From positions 762,462 through 826,461 of the forward strand of contig NZ_CP017448.1 of assembly GCF_001753165.1 (NCBI RefSeq): DNA of 64,000 nucleotides. Direction: 5' to 3'. The stretch is from Acidihalobacter aeolianus (GTDB lineage Bacteria; Pseudomonadota; Gammaproteobacteria; DSM-5130; Acidihalobacteraceae). Of the stretch, positions 45,830 through 55,301 are shown one piece after another; within the stretch, counting starts at the first letter, position 1, and every line of letters starts with the position of its first letter. The translations under genes and the position numbers were made by a program. The notes below the pieces were generated by a model that was given only the letters and a program-made list of their open reading frames with translations, was not told where the DNA came from and did no database searches.

Positions 45830-46171
45830 GAGTAGTGACAGCCTGCCGGTTGACCGCTGAGGTGGTAGGTTCTGGTTATGGGTGACAAGGGTGCAAGCTC
45901 GGTGAGATTCCGATCTGGCAGCCCGCCTTTCAATCCATAGGATGAGTCTCGCGCCGAATGATAATCATTGCAGCGTCGCTGTCCATATTTTTGTGCATCG
46001 ATAAGACTTATAGGGCGGTTTGTCAGCGTGACCGTGTCGCGTGTCTTATGCTCTAGTCTGATGGGGGTGCCGAGCGATCCCCCCGCGAGCGCCCTTAAAT
46101 ACACATATAAGAGAGCTTTCTTAAGTTTATGGTTTGCGCTCCGGTAGATATCACCGATTCGAGGAAATCAC
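45830..46171. other. Divergent intergenic region with Fur-like site
   Basis: 342 bp between the acidic protein and a diguanylate cyclase. It contains AATGATAATCATT at 45957-45969, several TATA-like hexamers (for example ACATATAAG near 46105) and a GC-rich segment at 45880-45950 that could fold. No gene or known riboswitch is identified. Confidence 0.45.
45957..45969. promoter_or_regulatory. Fur-box-like palindrome AATGATAATCATT
   Basis: Matches the core of the Fur consensus (palindrome around one central A). It could control the cyclase, the acidic protein, or both. The sequence shows the motif; the regulation is inferred. Confidence 0.5.
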
Positions 46172-47740
46172 GTGGTTGAGGTGGACGCACAGTACACAGT
46201 TACCGGATGTTTTGCCGACAGTCATATGGAGGCCGCTTTCCGGCGTGCCCACCTAGGATGGATCACCGGGCGTTTGATCGTCGGGGGGCTGGTGGGCGGG
46301 GCCCTTTACTGGAGCGTGTTGTTCCACGACCACGTGGTACAGGAAGTCAATCACTCGCATCTGCAGATGCTGGGCCGCTTGGCTGTTTTGCTCGCAGGAA
46401 TATGGCTGGCGTACCGTGCATATGTCAGCAACCGTAAGGGAAGCGACCCGCCACTGATCAGTTTGCTCATTTTTGAATTGATCTTGGCTGGCAGCTTCCT
46501 GTTTATGGTTTCTCTGCACAATGCCAATGTCGAGTTTCATGCGATGAGCATGCTCGTTATCGTTGCCTTGCTGTACATGTTTCTGCCCAGCCTTTGGCCA
46601 ATTGAAATGCTGTTGCCCTGGCTATTCAGCCTGGCGTTTCTGGCACTGTCTGGATTTGATCAGGCCGATACCGTTGCTGATCGTCTCGTTCTTGTCTTTC
46701 TGGTCCTGGTTGTTAACGCACTGGGTACTTATTTTGTGCGCGTGATCAATCGTGGTCAGCGCTCGGAATACCTGACCGTGCAGGCCTTGCAGTCGATGAA
46801 TAATGAACTTGGCCAGAAGGTGATTGACTACCGGCAAGTGGAGGAGCGTTTACGAGCGAGCGAGGATAATCTTCAGCATCTGTTTGACGCCGCACCCGTG
46901 CCATTGGTGCTCACGCGTGATCGAGACGGCGCCCTGTTACGAATCAACCGAGCAGCTTCCGCATTGTTAGGTATTGAAAGCGATCACAATCTCAGTTCCT
47001 TATTCACCCCGGGTTTCTACGAGGATTTGCGTGAGCGTGAATGGATTGTAGGCAGGCTGCGTTCAGTGGGTGTGGTGGATGGTATCGATATTCATCTACG
47101 TACCATCAAAGGCAAGCCAGTCGAAGCTATTTTGACCGCGGTTCGTACTGAATATGATGGAGAGACCGTATACTTTGTTGCACTCGTGGATATCAGCGAG
47201 CGCAAGCGTATCGAGCGCGAGCTGCAGAGGCTTGCAAGTACGGATACCTTGACCGGGCTGCACAATCGTCGCAGTTTTTTCGCCCTCGCGGAAACGGAGA
47301 TCAAGCGCGCCAAGCGCAAAAATGGTCCTTTGAGCCTGCTTTTGCTCGATGTGGATAATTTCAAGAATATTAATGACCGTTTCGGGCATTCGGTCGGGGA
47401 TGCTGCGCTGGGTGCGATCGTCGATGCAGTGACGCAGTGTCTAAGGGATTATGATATTGCTGCCCGAATCGGGGGTGAGGAGTTTGCCGTTTTGTTGCCA
47501 GATGTACCGCAAACAGGGGCGATGGAAGTCGCGGAACGGGTTCGTGAGGCTATCGAGCACGCGCGGTTCACTACGCCTGCAGGTCCGTTCAGTCTGACGG
47601 TCAGTATTGGTGTCGCGCCCGTCAGTACGGATGCGGCTACGATCGATCGTGCACTCAGCCTGGCAGATGATGCCTTGTATGTGGCCAAGCGCGCCGGGCG
47701 CAATCGCGTTTCGCTGGCGGCAAATTCCGGTGCGGCATAG
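46172..47740 (+). CDS. Membrane PAS-GGDEF diguanylate cyclase
   Basis: A 522-residue protein. Residues about 28-205 hold about six hydrophobic segments, then a short coiled coil (about 215-240), a PAS domain (about 240-350) and a GGDEF domain (about 355-515). The active site reads RIGGEEF with RDYD five residues upstream, so an inhibitory site is present. The N-terminal membrane module is not one of the sensor types I can name. The GTG start at 46172 is supported by GAGGA 6 nt before it. It is followed after 34 bp by the kinase-HDOD-GAF gene. A Fur-like site lies about 200 bp upstream. Confidence 0.92.
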   Translation: MVEVDAQYTVTGCFADSHMEAAFRRAHLGWITGRLIVGGLVGGALYWSVLFHDHVVQEVNHSHLQMLGRLAVLLAGIWLAYRAYVSNRKGSDPPLISLLIFELILAGSFLFMVSLHNANVEFHAMSMLVIVALLYMFLPSLWPIEMLLPWLFSLAFLALSGFDQADTVADRLVLVFLVLVVNALGTYFVRVINRGQRSEYLTVQALQSMNNELGQKVIDYRQVEERLRASEDNLQHLFDAAPVPLVLTRDRDGALLRINRAASALLGIESDHNLSSLFTPGFYEDLREREWIVGRLRSVGVVDGIDIHLRTIKGKPVEAILTAVRTEYDGETVYFVALVDISERKRIERELQRLASTDTLTGLHNRRSFFALAETEIKRAKRKNGPLSLLLLDVDNFKNINDRFGHSVGDAALGAIVDAVTQCLRDYDIAARIGGEEFAVLLPDVPQTGAMEVAERVREAIEHARFTTPAGPFSLTVSIGVAPVSTDAATIDRALSLADDALYVAKRAGRNRVSLAANSGAA

Positions 47741-47774
47741 AGATGCGTCAGGAGTGGTATGAGATGGAGTTTGT

Positions 47775-50093
47775 GTGGGTTCGGTGAGGGTGCCTTCAAA
47801 TATAGACCGGTTTGAGGTGCGAGGCGTGCTGGGCAGCGGTACCCAGGGTGCCGTCTATCAGGCTTACGATCCGCGCCTTGAGCGGCTGGTGGCGATCAAG
47901 ACCGTGCTGGCCGATGCCCTCGGCGACGCGAGCGCTGGCGAGTGGCTGATGCGCGAGGCGCGTATCGTCGGGGGACTCAAGCATCCGAATATCGTGCCAT
48001 TGTATGAAGCTGGCACCTATCCCGAAGGTGTTTACCTGATTTTCGAATACGTGGATGGCTGTTCCCTGGCCGAACGTCTGCGGGCTCCCGAGTGGAACGG
48101 AGGTGACGCGGGCGGTGTTATGCTTGATGTGCTTGCAGGCGTTGAAGCGGCGCATTTGGCCGGCATCCTCCACCGCGACATTAAACCCTCGAACGTGCTG
48201 ATGGGCACGGACGGACGGGCTCGGGTCACCGATTTCGGGATTGCCATGCCGGTCTCCGCTGTGAGCGAACATAACCGCGAATGGGGTTCCTTGCCGTACC
48301 TGTCGCCGGAACAGATTACGGGTGGCCAGGTTGATGCGCGTTCGGATGTATTCACCCTGGGAGTGCTTTTTCACGAATTACTGACGGGGAAATGCGCCTT
48401 CACCGGCGATTCGCCAGCGGCGATCCGTCAGGCGATCGTGCAGCGCCGCCTGGAGGCACCGTCACGCGTGAAGGGCGGCGGTGACCCGCGCATGGATCAG
48501 ATCGTGCTGCGCGCCACAGCTCCTGCCCCCGAGGATCGTTATGCCGATGCCGGAGCGTTTCGTGAGGCCTTGGCGGCACTGGGCGACGTAGGCCTGGATG
48601 CCGGCCGCGGTAATGGCCTGGATTTCATGCTTCGCAGAATCAAGCGCAAACCGGATTTTCCCGGTTTCTCTCGCGCCATCCAGGAAATCAATCGCATGTC
48701 TGCCGAGGCGAGCAACCGCAGCGTGGGGCAGCTCGCCAACGTCGTTTTGCAGGATTACGCGACCACACAGAAACTTCTGCGTCTGGCCAATTCCTCGTAT
48801 TACGGGCAGTTTGGGGGTGATATCCGCACCATCAGCCGAGCCATCATGATTCTCGGCTTCAATCAGGTCCGCATGGCGGCGCTCAGCCTGATCCTGTTTG
48901 AGAACCTAAAGCATACGGATGCCGACAAACAGCTGGTGGACGGCCTCGTAGCATCGCTGCAGAGCGCGCTGATGGCCAAGCTCGTGGCCGCCAAGAGCGG
49001 TGGAGTGGATCCTGAGCAGGCCTTTATCTGCGCCTTGATGCACGATGTCGGTCGCCTGCTAGTGATCTACTACTTTCCTGAGGAATATGGTGACATTCGG
49101 CTCGCCGCCGAGCACCGGCGCGTGTCGGAGACCAGCGCCACACGCGAAGTGCTCGGAGTCGATTACGCGCAAATCGGCAAGGCGGTGCTCAAGGAATGGA
49201 ATTTCCCGTCAGCGATGATCGAAACGCTGGCGCCGTTGCCTGATGGCGTGGTGCCGAAGGCGACGGAAGAGCATGCCCGTCTGCACATCGCGTGTGTATT
49301 CGCCAATGAGCTTTCCCGCGAGCTGACGTCGAAAGACGGGGTGAATCCCGGTCGTATAGAACGTTTGGCGGGTCGTTACCATAATGCACTGGGATATACC
49401 CGCAATCAGATCAACGAACTGGTTGAGTCATCGCGGCGTGAATTGCGCGCTTTCGTCGCAGGGACGGGTATCCATCTGCCGCATTGGGCGCAGGCGGGCG
49501 TGACGCTGCCCGCCGAGACTGCGCCGGCGGGTAGCGAAGACGTTGATTTAGAGGCGCCCACCGCCTTGCAGATGAGCGACGAGCAACGTCTGGCGATCCT
49601 GCTCTCAGGCGTCAACGAGATCTCCACAACCTTGGTGGGTAGTTTTCGCTTGGCCGAGTTGTTGCAATCGATTCTCGAGACCATGTATCGCGGCGTGGGC
49701 GCAGAGCATGCGGTTCTGTTCATCATCGATGCCGGTGGGAGCCACGTCACCGCTCGGGTCACGTTGGGTGATCGTGCCGATGACGTATTCGGTCTTCGCT
49801 TGCCACGCACGGCCGACCGACGCGACGTGATCGCACTGGGATTGTCGCAAGACAAGGATATTGTGGTGCAAACCCAGCCTGGCACGCATGCGACGACTCG
49901 TTACTTGCCCGCTGAACTCGATGGTTATCTGCGCGGGGAGCGTTTTGTCGTCATGCCAGTGGTTGCTGCCGGGCGCAGCCTCGGGTTGTTTTATCTCGAT
50001 TTGCCGCCGCAGGTGCATCTGGGTGAAACCGTACTGACCGCCCTCAAAACGCTGCGCAATCAGGCAGTGATGGCACTGCGTCAAGGTGGTTGA
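47775..50093 (+). CDS. Ser/Thr protein kinase-HDOD-GAF fusion protein
   Basis: A 772-residue cytosolic protein. The kinase domain (about 10-270) has the glycine-rich loop LGSGTQGAVY, Lys42 in VAIKTV, HRDIKPSN with Asp135, DFG at 153-155 and SPE at 177-179; it looks catalytically complete. An HDOD domain follows (about 290-490: FPGFSRAIQEINRM, LRLANSSYYG, ALMHDVGRLL). The C-terminal region (about 600-770) is GAF-like. HDOD proteins are linked to cyclic-di-GMP and regulatory output. The GTG at 47775 has GGAG 5 nt upstream. It is likely co-transcribed with the cyclase 34 bp upstream. Confidence 0.93.
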   Translation: MGSVRVPSNIDRFEVRGVLGSGTQGAVYQAYDPRLERLVAIKTVLADALGDASAGEWLMREARIVGGLKHPNIVPLYEAGTYPEGVYLIFEYVDGCSLAERLRAPEWNGGDAGGVMLDVLAGVEAAHLAGILHRDIKPSNVLMGTDGRARVTDFGIAMPVSAVSEHNREWGSLPYLSPEQITGGQVDARSDVFTLGVLFHELLTGKCAFTGDSPAAIRQAIVQRRLEAPSRVKGGGDPRMDQIVLRATAPAPEDRYADAGAFREALAALGDVGLDAGRGNGLDFMLRRIKRKPDFPGFSRAIQEINRMSAEASNRSVGQLANVVLQDYATTQKLLRLANSSYYGQFGGDIRTISRAIMILGFNQVRMAALSLILFENLKHTDADKQLVDGLVASLQSALMAKLVAAKSGGVDPEQAFICALMHDVGRLLVIYYFPEEYGDIRLAAEHRRVSETSATREVLGVDYAQIGKAVLKEWNFPSAMIETLAPLPDGVVPKATEEHARLHIACVFANELSRELTSKDGVNPGRIERLAGRYHNALGYTRNQINELVESSRRELRAFVAGTGIHLPHWAQAGVTLPAETAPAGSEDVDLEAPTALQMSDEQRLAILLSGVNEISTTLVGSFRLAELLQSILETMYRGVGAEHAVLFIIDAGGSHVTARVTLGDRADDVFGLRLPRTADRRDVIALGLSQDKDIVVQTQPGTHATTRYLPAELDGYLRGERFVVMPVVAAGRSLGLFYLDLPPQVHLGETVLTALKTLRNQAVMALRQGG

Positions 50094-50214
50094 GCTGTGC
50101 GTTTCCAGGGTTTTCCTTGCGTCTGTGAGGACGGCACCGAGGCACGCGTGATCTGGTAAGCTGCGAGGCAACGGCCTTTCGGCCGATGGAATGGCAGGCA
50201 TCGAGAGGACATCC

Positions 50215-51507
50215 GTGAAGTCAGCTTCTCACACGCGTCGGCGTCGCCTGACGCCCATTGTGCTGGTGTTCGTTTTTGGTCTGGTGGCCGGTGTATTCAT
50301 TGATCGACAGTATCTGGCAGGCGTGGTGCCCGCGGCGGTCGTACCCTTGCGGGCCGTCCCCGATTTTCTGTTGATGTCACGGGCATGGAATCTGATCGAT
50401 GCCCATTATGTCGATCGCGCCTCGATTAAACCCAAGGATATGACCTATGCCGCCATCAGCGGCATGGTGGATTCCCTGGGAGACACCGGCCACAGCACTT
50501 TTCTGACCCCTGATATGGTGAAGATGGCCGACTCGGTGATCAGTGGCCATTTTGCCGGGATCGGTGCTGAGGTGAGGCTTAAAGGACGGCAGGTCATTAT
50601 CGTGACACCGCTCGATGGCACTCCTGCGCAGCGTGCACATCTGCGCCCTGGCGACATCATCCTCAAGGTCGACGGCAAGGACGTCACCGGCCAGCCTCTG
50701 GGTGAGGTGGTCGATCATATCCGCGGGCCGGTAGGAACCGAGGTTGTGCTCGAACTGATGGACCCGACGACCGGCAAAACGCGCACGGTCACCCTGGTGC
50801 GCGCCAAGATCCCAATTCATACCGTCAGCTGGCACATGCTCCCGGGTACTGCGGTTGCGGATGTGCGCATTTCCAGTTTCAGCAAGGGCACTGCGGAGGA
50901 GTTGAGCCATGCCCTCGCCGCGGCTCGCGAAGCCGGCGCACGCGGCATTCTTCTTGATCTGCGTAACGATCCGGGTGGACTGCTCACCGAGGCGATCGAC
51001 GTGGCTAGCCAGTTCGTGACGAGCGGTAATGTGATGCTCGAGCGCAACGTGCGTGGGCGTGTACGCGCGGTGCCGGTGAATCCCGACGTGCCGAAGATCC
51101 ATTTGCCGGTGGTCATTCTGGTCAATGGTGGTACTGCCAGTGCGGCCGAAATCGTTGCGGGTGCACTCAAGGACGATCTGCATGCGCCACTGATTGGCGA
51201 GAAAACCTTCGGGACCGGCACGGTGCTGCAACAGTTCATGCTGCCCGATGGTGCGGCCCTGCTGCTGGCGGTCGAGGAGTGGCTTACGCCGAATGGGCAT
51301 TCCTTCTGGCACAAGGGACTGGCGCCGACCGAGAAGGTTGCATTGCCGGCCAATGCATTGATGCTGCGTCCCGACGCGATGAAGGACCTCACCACCGAAG
51401 GCCTCCGTAAGTCGGACGATACCCAGTTGCTGGCCGGTTTGAAGATGCTTGAACAGCGCATGCAGAAGACAGCGCAGGAAACCGTGGCGGTACTCGGTAC
51501 ACATTGA
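50215..51507 (+). CDS. S41-family C-terminal-processing peptidase with atypical active site
   Basis: A 430-residue protein. A basic start and one hydrophobic segment (about 10-30) suggest inner-membrane anchoring with the rest in the periplasm. A PDZ domain (about 105-195) is followed by the S41 protease core with LDLRNDPGG and NGGTASAAEIVAG, in which Ser309 is the probable nucleophile. The usual FGKG lysine is replaced (TFGTGTV); a Lys lies just before it in GEKTFG. The GTG at 50215 is chosen because GAGAGGA stands 5 nt upstream; ATG 50191 is possible. The gene ends just before the glycine riboswitch promoter. Confidence 0.85.
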   Translation: MKSASHTRRRRLTPIVLVFVFGLVAGVFIDRQYLAGVVPAAVVPLRAVPDFLLMSRAWNLIDAHYVDRASIKPKDMTYAAISGMVDSLGDTGHSTFLTPDMVKMADSVISGHFAGIGAEVRLKGRQVIIVTPLDGTPAQRAHLRPGDIILKVDGKDVTGQPLGEVVDHIRGPVGTEVVLELMDPTTGKTRTVTLVRAKIPIHTVSWHMLPGTAVADVRISSFSKGTAEELSHALAAAREAGARGILLDLRNDPGGLLTEAIDVASQFVTSGNVMLERNVRGRVRAVPVNPDVPKIHLPVVILVNGGTASAAEIVAGALKDDLHAPLIGEKTFGTGTVLQQFMLPDGAALLLAVEEWLTPNGHSFWHKGLAPTEKVALPANALMLRPDAMKDLTTEGLRKSDDTQLLAGLKMLEQRMQKTAQETVAVLGTH

Positions 51508-51520
51508 TCGAGTGGGCGGC

Positions 51521-51549
51521 TTCAAACCCGCTCGCCGCTCGTTTATAGT
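51521..51549 (+). promoter_or_regulatory. Promoter TTCAAA-17-TATAGT of the glycine cleavage genes
   Basis: Both hexamers have acceptable matches at 17-bp spacing, and the predicted start lies just before the riboswitch. Confidence 0.5.
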
Positions 51550-51573
51550 TGGCGCTCGATTACAAAGCCCGCT

Positions 51574-51741
51574 TGGAGAGACCCCGTCGTTGATGGGGCG
51601 CCGAAGGCGCAAACCGCCCGGAAACGCTCAGGCAAAAGGACACGCGGGCCGATATCGACTCTGGAGAGCGGCGGGTATCTGCCCGCCCACCGAAGGGGAG
51701 GGTCCGCCGAGGACCTGATCTCTCAGGTCCGTGGACAGAGG
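51574..51741 (+). promoter_or_regulatory. Tandem glycine riboswitch
   Basis: Two glycine aptamers in a row. The first opens with GGAGAGACC and contains GCGCCGAAGGCGCAAAC and CGCTCAGGCAAAAGGACA. The second opens with CTCTGGAGAGCGG and contains CCACCGAAGGGG, ending in CTCTCAGGTCCGTGGACAGAG. Both conserved cores (GCCGAAG and CAGGCAAAAGGAC-like) are recognisable. The element precedes gcvT by 60 nt. In known cases glycine binding raises expression of the glycine cleavage genes. No obvious terminator hairpin follows, so translational control at gcvT is possible. Confidence 0.93.
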
Positions 51742-51800
51742 GGCGGCCGCCGGCAGCCATGTGGCATGCCGCTTGCCGCCTTTTGCACAGGACTCGAGCG

Positions 51801-52895
51801 ATGACCCGACAAACAGCCCTGCACGCCGAACACCTCGCCGCCGGCGCCAAGATGGTCGATTTTGCAGGCTGGGACATGCCGCTGCATTACGGCTCGCAGC
51901 TCGACGAGCACCGCCGGGTGCGCGAAGCCGCCGGCGTCTTCGACGTCTCCCACATGACCGTCCTCGATCTCGCCGGGCCTGGCGCCCGCGATTTTCTGCG
52001 TCATCTGCTGGCCAACGACGTCGACCGCTTGAAGCAACGCGGCAAGGCCCTGTACAGCTGCATGCTGCGCGAGGACGGCGGTGTGATCGACGACCTGATC
52101 ACCTACTACCTCGACGACGGGCGTTACCGTACCGTGGTCAACGCGGCCACGCGCGATAAGGATCTCGCCTGGATTCGCAAGCAGGCCGAGGGCTTCGAAC
52201 TCGATATTGCCGTGCGCGACGATCTATCGATGTTGGCCGTGCAGGGGGCGCGGGCCCGCGAACTGGCCGCCGGTGTGCTCGGCGGCGAGGATGGCGCGGG
52301 TGCGCTCGATCTGGGCGTGTTTCACGCCGCCGAACTGGGTGAGCGTTTTGTGGCGCGCACCGGCTACACCGGCGAAGACGGCTTCGAGATCATGCTGCCC
52401 AACGAGCAGGCTGCGTCCTTCTGGCGCGCGCTGTTGGCGGCCGGCGTGGCGCCCATCGGCCTCGGTGCGCGCGACACCCTGCGCCTCGAGGCCGGGATGA
52501 ATCTCTATGGCACCGACATGGACGAGTCCATCAGTCCGCTGGAATGCGGTCTGGCCTGGACCGTGGCCTGGGAGCCAGCCGAACGCGATTTCATCGGCCG
52601 CGAAGCGCTCGAGCGCCAGCGAACGGCGGGCGGGCTGCGCCGTTTCGTCGGCCTGGTGCTGGAGGAGCGCGGCGTGCTACGTGGTCACCAGCCGGTGATC
52701 GTCGAGGGCATCGGCGAGGGTGAGACCACCAGCGGCACCTTCTCGCCGACCCTGGGCGTCGCCATCGCGCTGGCGCGCGTGCCGGCGGGTACGGGGGAGC
52801 GCTGCGAGGTCGAAATCCGCGGCAAGCACCTCCCGGCGCGCGTCGTCAGGCCGCCTTTCGTGCGCCACGGCCGCAGCTGCCTCGACGGGCAATAA
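51801..52895 (+). CDS. gcvT: Aminomethyltransferase, glycine cleavage T protein
   Basis: A 364-residue enzyme that transfers the methylene group of the lipoyl-bound aminomethyl to tetrahydrofolate. It shows [34 protein letters not shown], the folate-site region [12 protein letters not shown] and [18 protein letters not shown]. Length is normal. The start at 51801 (MTRQTAL) fits family N-termini; the longer frame back to 51759 runs into the riboswitch 3' flank. It is the first gene in the glycine cleavage unit. Confidence 0.96.
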   Translation: MTRQTALHAEHLAAGAKMVDFAGWDMPLHYGSQLDEHRRVREAAGVFDVSHMTVLDLAGPGARDFLRHLLANDVDRLKQRGKALYSCMLREDGGVIDDLITYYLDDGRYRTVVNAATRDKDLAWIRKQAEGFELDIAVRDDLSMLAVQGARARELAAGVLGGEDGAGALDLGVFHAAELGERFVARTGYTGEDGFEIMLPNEQAASFWRALLAAGVAPIGLGARDTLRLEAGMNLYGTDMDESISPLECGLAWTVAWEPAERDFIGREALERQRTAGGLRRFVGLVLEERGVLRGHQPVIVEGIGEGETTSGTFSPTLGVAIALARVPAGTGERCEVEIRGKHLPARVVRPPFVRHGRSCLDGQ

Positions 52896-52950
52896 GACGA
52901 CGTATCAGATTGGCAACCTTCATTCAGGACTATTTCGGGAGACATGCACC

Positions 52951-53343
52951 ATGAGCCAGCAGACGGCGGATCTTAAATTCACCCAAAGCCACGAGTGGGT
53001 GCGCGACAACGGCGACGGCACCTGCACCTTGGGCATCACCGAACATGCCCAGGAGCTGTTGGGCGATCTGGTGTTCGTCGAGGCGCCGGAGGCGGGGCGC
53101 AGGGTCGCGGCCGGTGATGCCTGTGCGGTGGTGGAATCCGTCAAGGCCGCATCGGACGTGTATGCGCCCTTGGCCGGCGAGATCCTGTCGGGCAACGAGG
53201 CGCTGGCCGACAGTCCAGAACTGATCAATCAGGAACCCTACGGCGACGGCTGGATCTTCAAGTTCCGACCGGACTCCATGGAGGCCCTGGGGGAGCTGAT
53301 GGACGCTGCCGCCTACGACGCCTTTGTGGAAGCCGAGGGCTGA
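52951..53343 (+). CDS. gcvH: Glycine cleavage system H protein
   Basis: A 130-residue lipoyl carrier that shuttles the aminomethyl group between P, T and L proteins. The lipoylated Lys65 stands in [14 protein letters not shown]. The N-terminal [10 protein letters not shown] and the [17 protein letters not shown] strand are typical. GGGAGA lies 9 nt before ATG 52951. The lipoamide dehydrogenase (L protein) is not in this window. Confidence 0.97.
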   Translation: MSQQTADLKFTQSHEWVRDNGDGTCTLGITEHAQELLGDLVFVEAPEAGRRVAAGDACAVVESVKAASDVYAPLAGEILSGNEALADSPELINQEPYGDGWIFKFRPDSMEALGELMDAAAYDAFVEAEG

Positions 53344-53366
53344 GGCCCGCCGAGGACGACGACCCC

Positions 53367-54728
53367 ATGCCGTTTATCCCGCATACCGAGACCGACGTCC
53401 GCGAAATGCTCGCGGCCATCGGCGTTGACCGCACCGAAGACCTGTTCGACGAGATTCCCGCACGACTGCGCGCGGGCGAACTCGAGGGCGTGCCGCCCGC
53501 GCTCAGCGAGATGGAAACCCTGCGCCTGATGCGCGAACGGGCCGCTCAGGATGGCGCCCTGCTCAATTTCATCGGTGCCGGCGCCTACGAGCACCATATT
53601 CCCGCGGCCGTCTGGGAGATCGCGACCCGCGGCGAGTTCTACAGCGCCTATACGCCATACCAGGCGGAGGCCTCGCAGGGCACGCTGCAGCTGATCTACG
53701 AATACCAGTCCATGATGACCGGGCTGACCGGGATGGAGGTGTCCAATGCCTCCCTGTACGACGGCGCCTCCGCACTCGCCGAGGCCGTGCTCATGGCGGT
53801 GCGGCTCAACCGCCGCGCCAAGACCCGTCGCGTGCTGGTGCCGCGCAGCCTGAACCCGGCCTGGCGTGCCACCGCGCACAATATCGTGCACAACCAGGGT
53901 ATCGAACTCGTCGACCTGCCTTATGACGCGGCGACCGGCCGTGTCGATCCGGCCGTGCTCGCCGACTACGAGGAGGAGGGCGCGGTCACCGCCCTGGTGG
54001 TGCCGCAACCCAACTTCTTCGGCGTGCTGGAAGAAGTCGATACGTTGAGCGACTGGGCGGCGCGGCACGGCGTTATCCTGATCGCGGCGGTGAACCCGTT
54101 GACGCTTGCGCTGCTCAAGCCGCCGGGCGAATGGGGCGAGACCGGCGTCGACATCGTGGTCGGCGACGGGCAGCCGCTGGGCGCGCCGCTGTCCTTCGGC
54201 GGTCCGTACTACGGTTTCATGTGCGCCCGGAAACAGCATGTCCGGCAGATGCCCGGACGTATCGTCGGCCGGGCGATCGACGCCGACGGCAAGCCCGGTT
54301 TCGTGCTGACCCTGCAGGCGCGCGAACAGCACATCCGGCGCTCCAAGGCGACCTCCAATATCTGCACCAATCAGGGTCTGGTGGTGACCGCATCGACGAT
54401 CCACATGGCGATTCTGGGCCCCGAGGGCCTGGCGCGTGTGGCAAGTGCGAGCTACGCCAATACCCACACCCTGATCGAGCGGGCGGCAACGTTCGGCGTC
54501 CGTCCAGCATTCACCGGCGACTGTTTCCACGAAGTGGCGCTGCGCTTGCCCCGCAGGGCGGGTGCCGTACTCGAGGCGATGGCCGCCGACGGCATTCTGG
54601 GCGGTTACGACCTGGGGCGCATCTCTCCCGAACTGGACGATGCGATCCTGGTTTGCGCTACGGAAACCAAGACATCCGACGATCTCGAACTTTATATCGA
54701 AAGCCTCCGGCGAGCCCTCGCAGCCTGA
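53367..54728 (+). CDS. gcvPA: Glycine dehydrogenase (decarboxylating) subunit 1
   Basis: A 453-residue alpha-type subunit of the two-subunit P protein. It has [13 protein letters not shown] at the start, [46 protein letters not shown] and ATSNICTNQ near the end. With subunit 2 it forms the pyridoxal-phosphate decarboxylase. Starting 23 bp after gcvH, it belongs to the same unit. The fused single-chain P protein of E. coli is absent from this locus. Confidence 0.96.
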   Translation: MPFIPHTETDVREMLAAIGVDRTEDLFDEIPARLRAGELEGVPPALSEMETLRLMRERAAQDGALLNFIGAGAYEHHIPAAVWEIATRGEFYSAYTPYQAEASQGTLQLIYEYQSMMTGLTGMEVSNASLYDGASALAEAVLMAVRLNRRAKTRRVLVPRSLNPAWRATAHNIVHNQGIELVDLPYDAATGRVDPAVLADYEEEGAVTALVVPQPNFFGVLEEVDTLSDWAARHGVILIAAVNPLTLALLKPPGEWGETGVDIVVGDGQPLGAPLSFGGPYYGFMCARKQHVRQMPGRIVGRAIDADGKPGFVLTLQAREQHIRRSKATSNICTNQGLVVTASTIHMAILGPEGLARVASASYANTHTLIERAATFGVRPAFTGDCFHEVALRLPRRAGAVLEAMAADGILGGYDLGRISPELDDAILVCATETKTSDDLELYIESLRRALAA

Positions 54729-54748
54729 CCACCGAAAGGAGATATCCC

Positions 54749-55249
54749 ATGGCCACGATCACCCTGCAAGGCAATACGATTCATACCCACGGCGAGCTGC
54801 CGGCAGTCGGCGGCAAGGCGCCCGATTTCCGGCTCGTCGATGCCGATCTGAACAATGTCGAACTGTCGACCTACGCCGGCAAGAAGAAGCTGCTCAACAT
54901 CGTGCCCAGCCTCGACACGCCGACCTGCGCGACCTCCACACGCAAGTTCAACGAATTTGCCAGGGACCGCAGCGACGTGGTCATGCTGGTCATCTCGGCC
55001 GATCTGCCCTTCGCGCAGAAGCGTTTCTGCGGCGACGAGGGTCTGGCCAACGTGATCCCTCTGTCGTTGATGCGCAGCCGCGCCTTCGCCAAGGACTACG
55101 GTGTGCTGATCGAGGACGGTCCCCTGGCCGGCATCACCGCGCGTGCGGTGGTCGTGCTCGACGAGAACGACCGCGTGGTCTACACCGAACTCGTCTCCGA
55201 GATCGCCGACGAGCCGGATTACGACGCTGCACTGGCGGCGCTGGCCTGA
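54749..55249 (+). CDS. tpx: Thiol peroxidase
   Basis: A 166-residue atypical 2-Cys peroxiredoxin reducing hydroperoxides with thioredoxin. The peroxidatic Cys60 stands in [13 protein letters not shown] and the resolving Cys94 in RFCGDEGL, the Tpx pattern. AAAGGAG lies 7 nt before the ATG. Position is unusual: it separates gcvPA and gcvPB, which are normally adjacent, and should be transcribed with them. Both neighbours are intact. Confidence 0.96.
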   Translation: MATITLQGNTIHTHGELPAVGGKAPDFRLVDADLNNVELSTYAGKKKLLNIVPSLDTPTCATSTRKFNEFARDRSDVVMLVISADLPFAQKRFCGDEGLANVIPLSLMRSRAFAKDYGVLIEDGPLAGITARAVVVLDENDRVVYTELVSEIADEPDYDAALAALA

Positions 55250-55252
55250 GCG

Positions 55253-55277
55253 GCTGCCCCGCCCCGGGCGGGGCAGC
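55253..55277 (+). terminator. Strong GC hairpin between tpx and gcvPB
   Basis: GCTGCCCCGCCC pairs perfectly with GGGCGGGGCAGC, immediately after the tpx stop. No T-tract follows. It may partially terminate, protect or process the message rather than end the operon. Confidence 0.5.
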
Positions 55278-55301
55278 GTCAATTTCACGAGAGCGCAATC
55301 C

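Noticed and set aside
45880-45950. Cobalamin, FMN or cyclic-di-GMP riboswitch before the GGDEF gene
   Set aside because: Short resemblances only; none of the defining conserved boxes of these classes is complete, so it is only noted as possibly folded.
54131-54748. N-terminal extension of thiol peroxidase into gcvPA
   Set aside because: The extra codons are out of frame with gcvPA, and Tpx begins at an ATG with AAAGGAG directly upstream.
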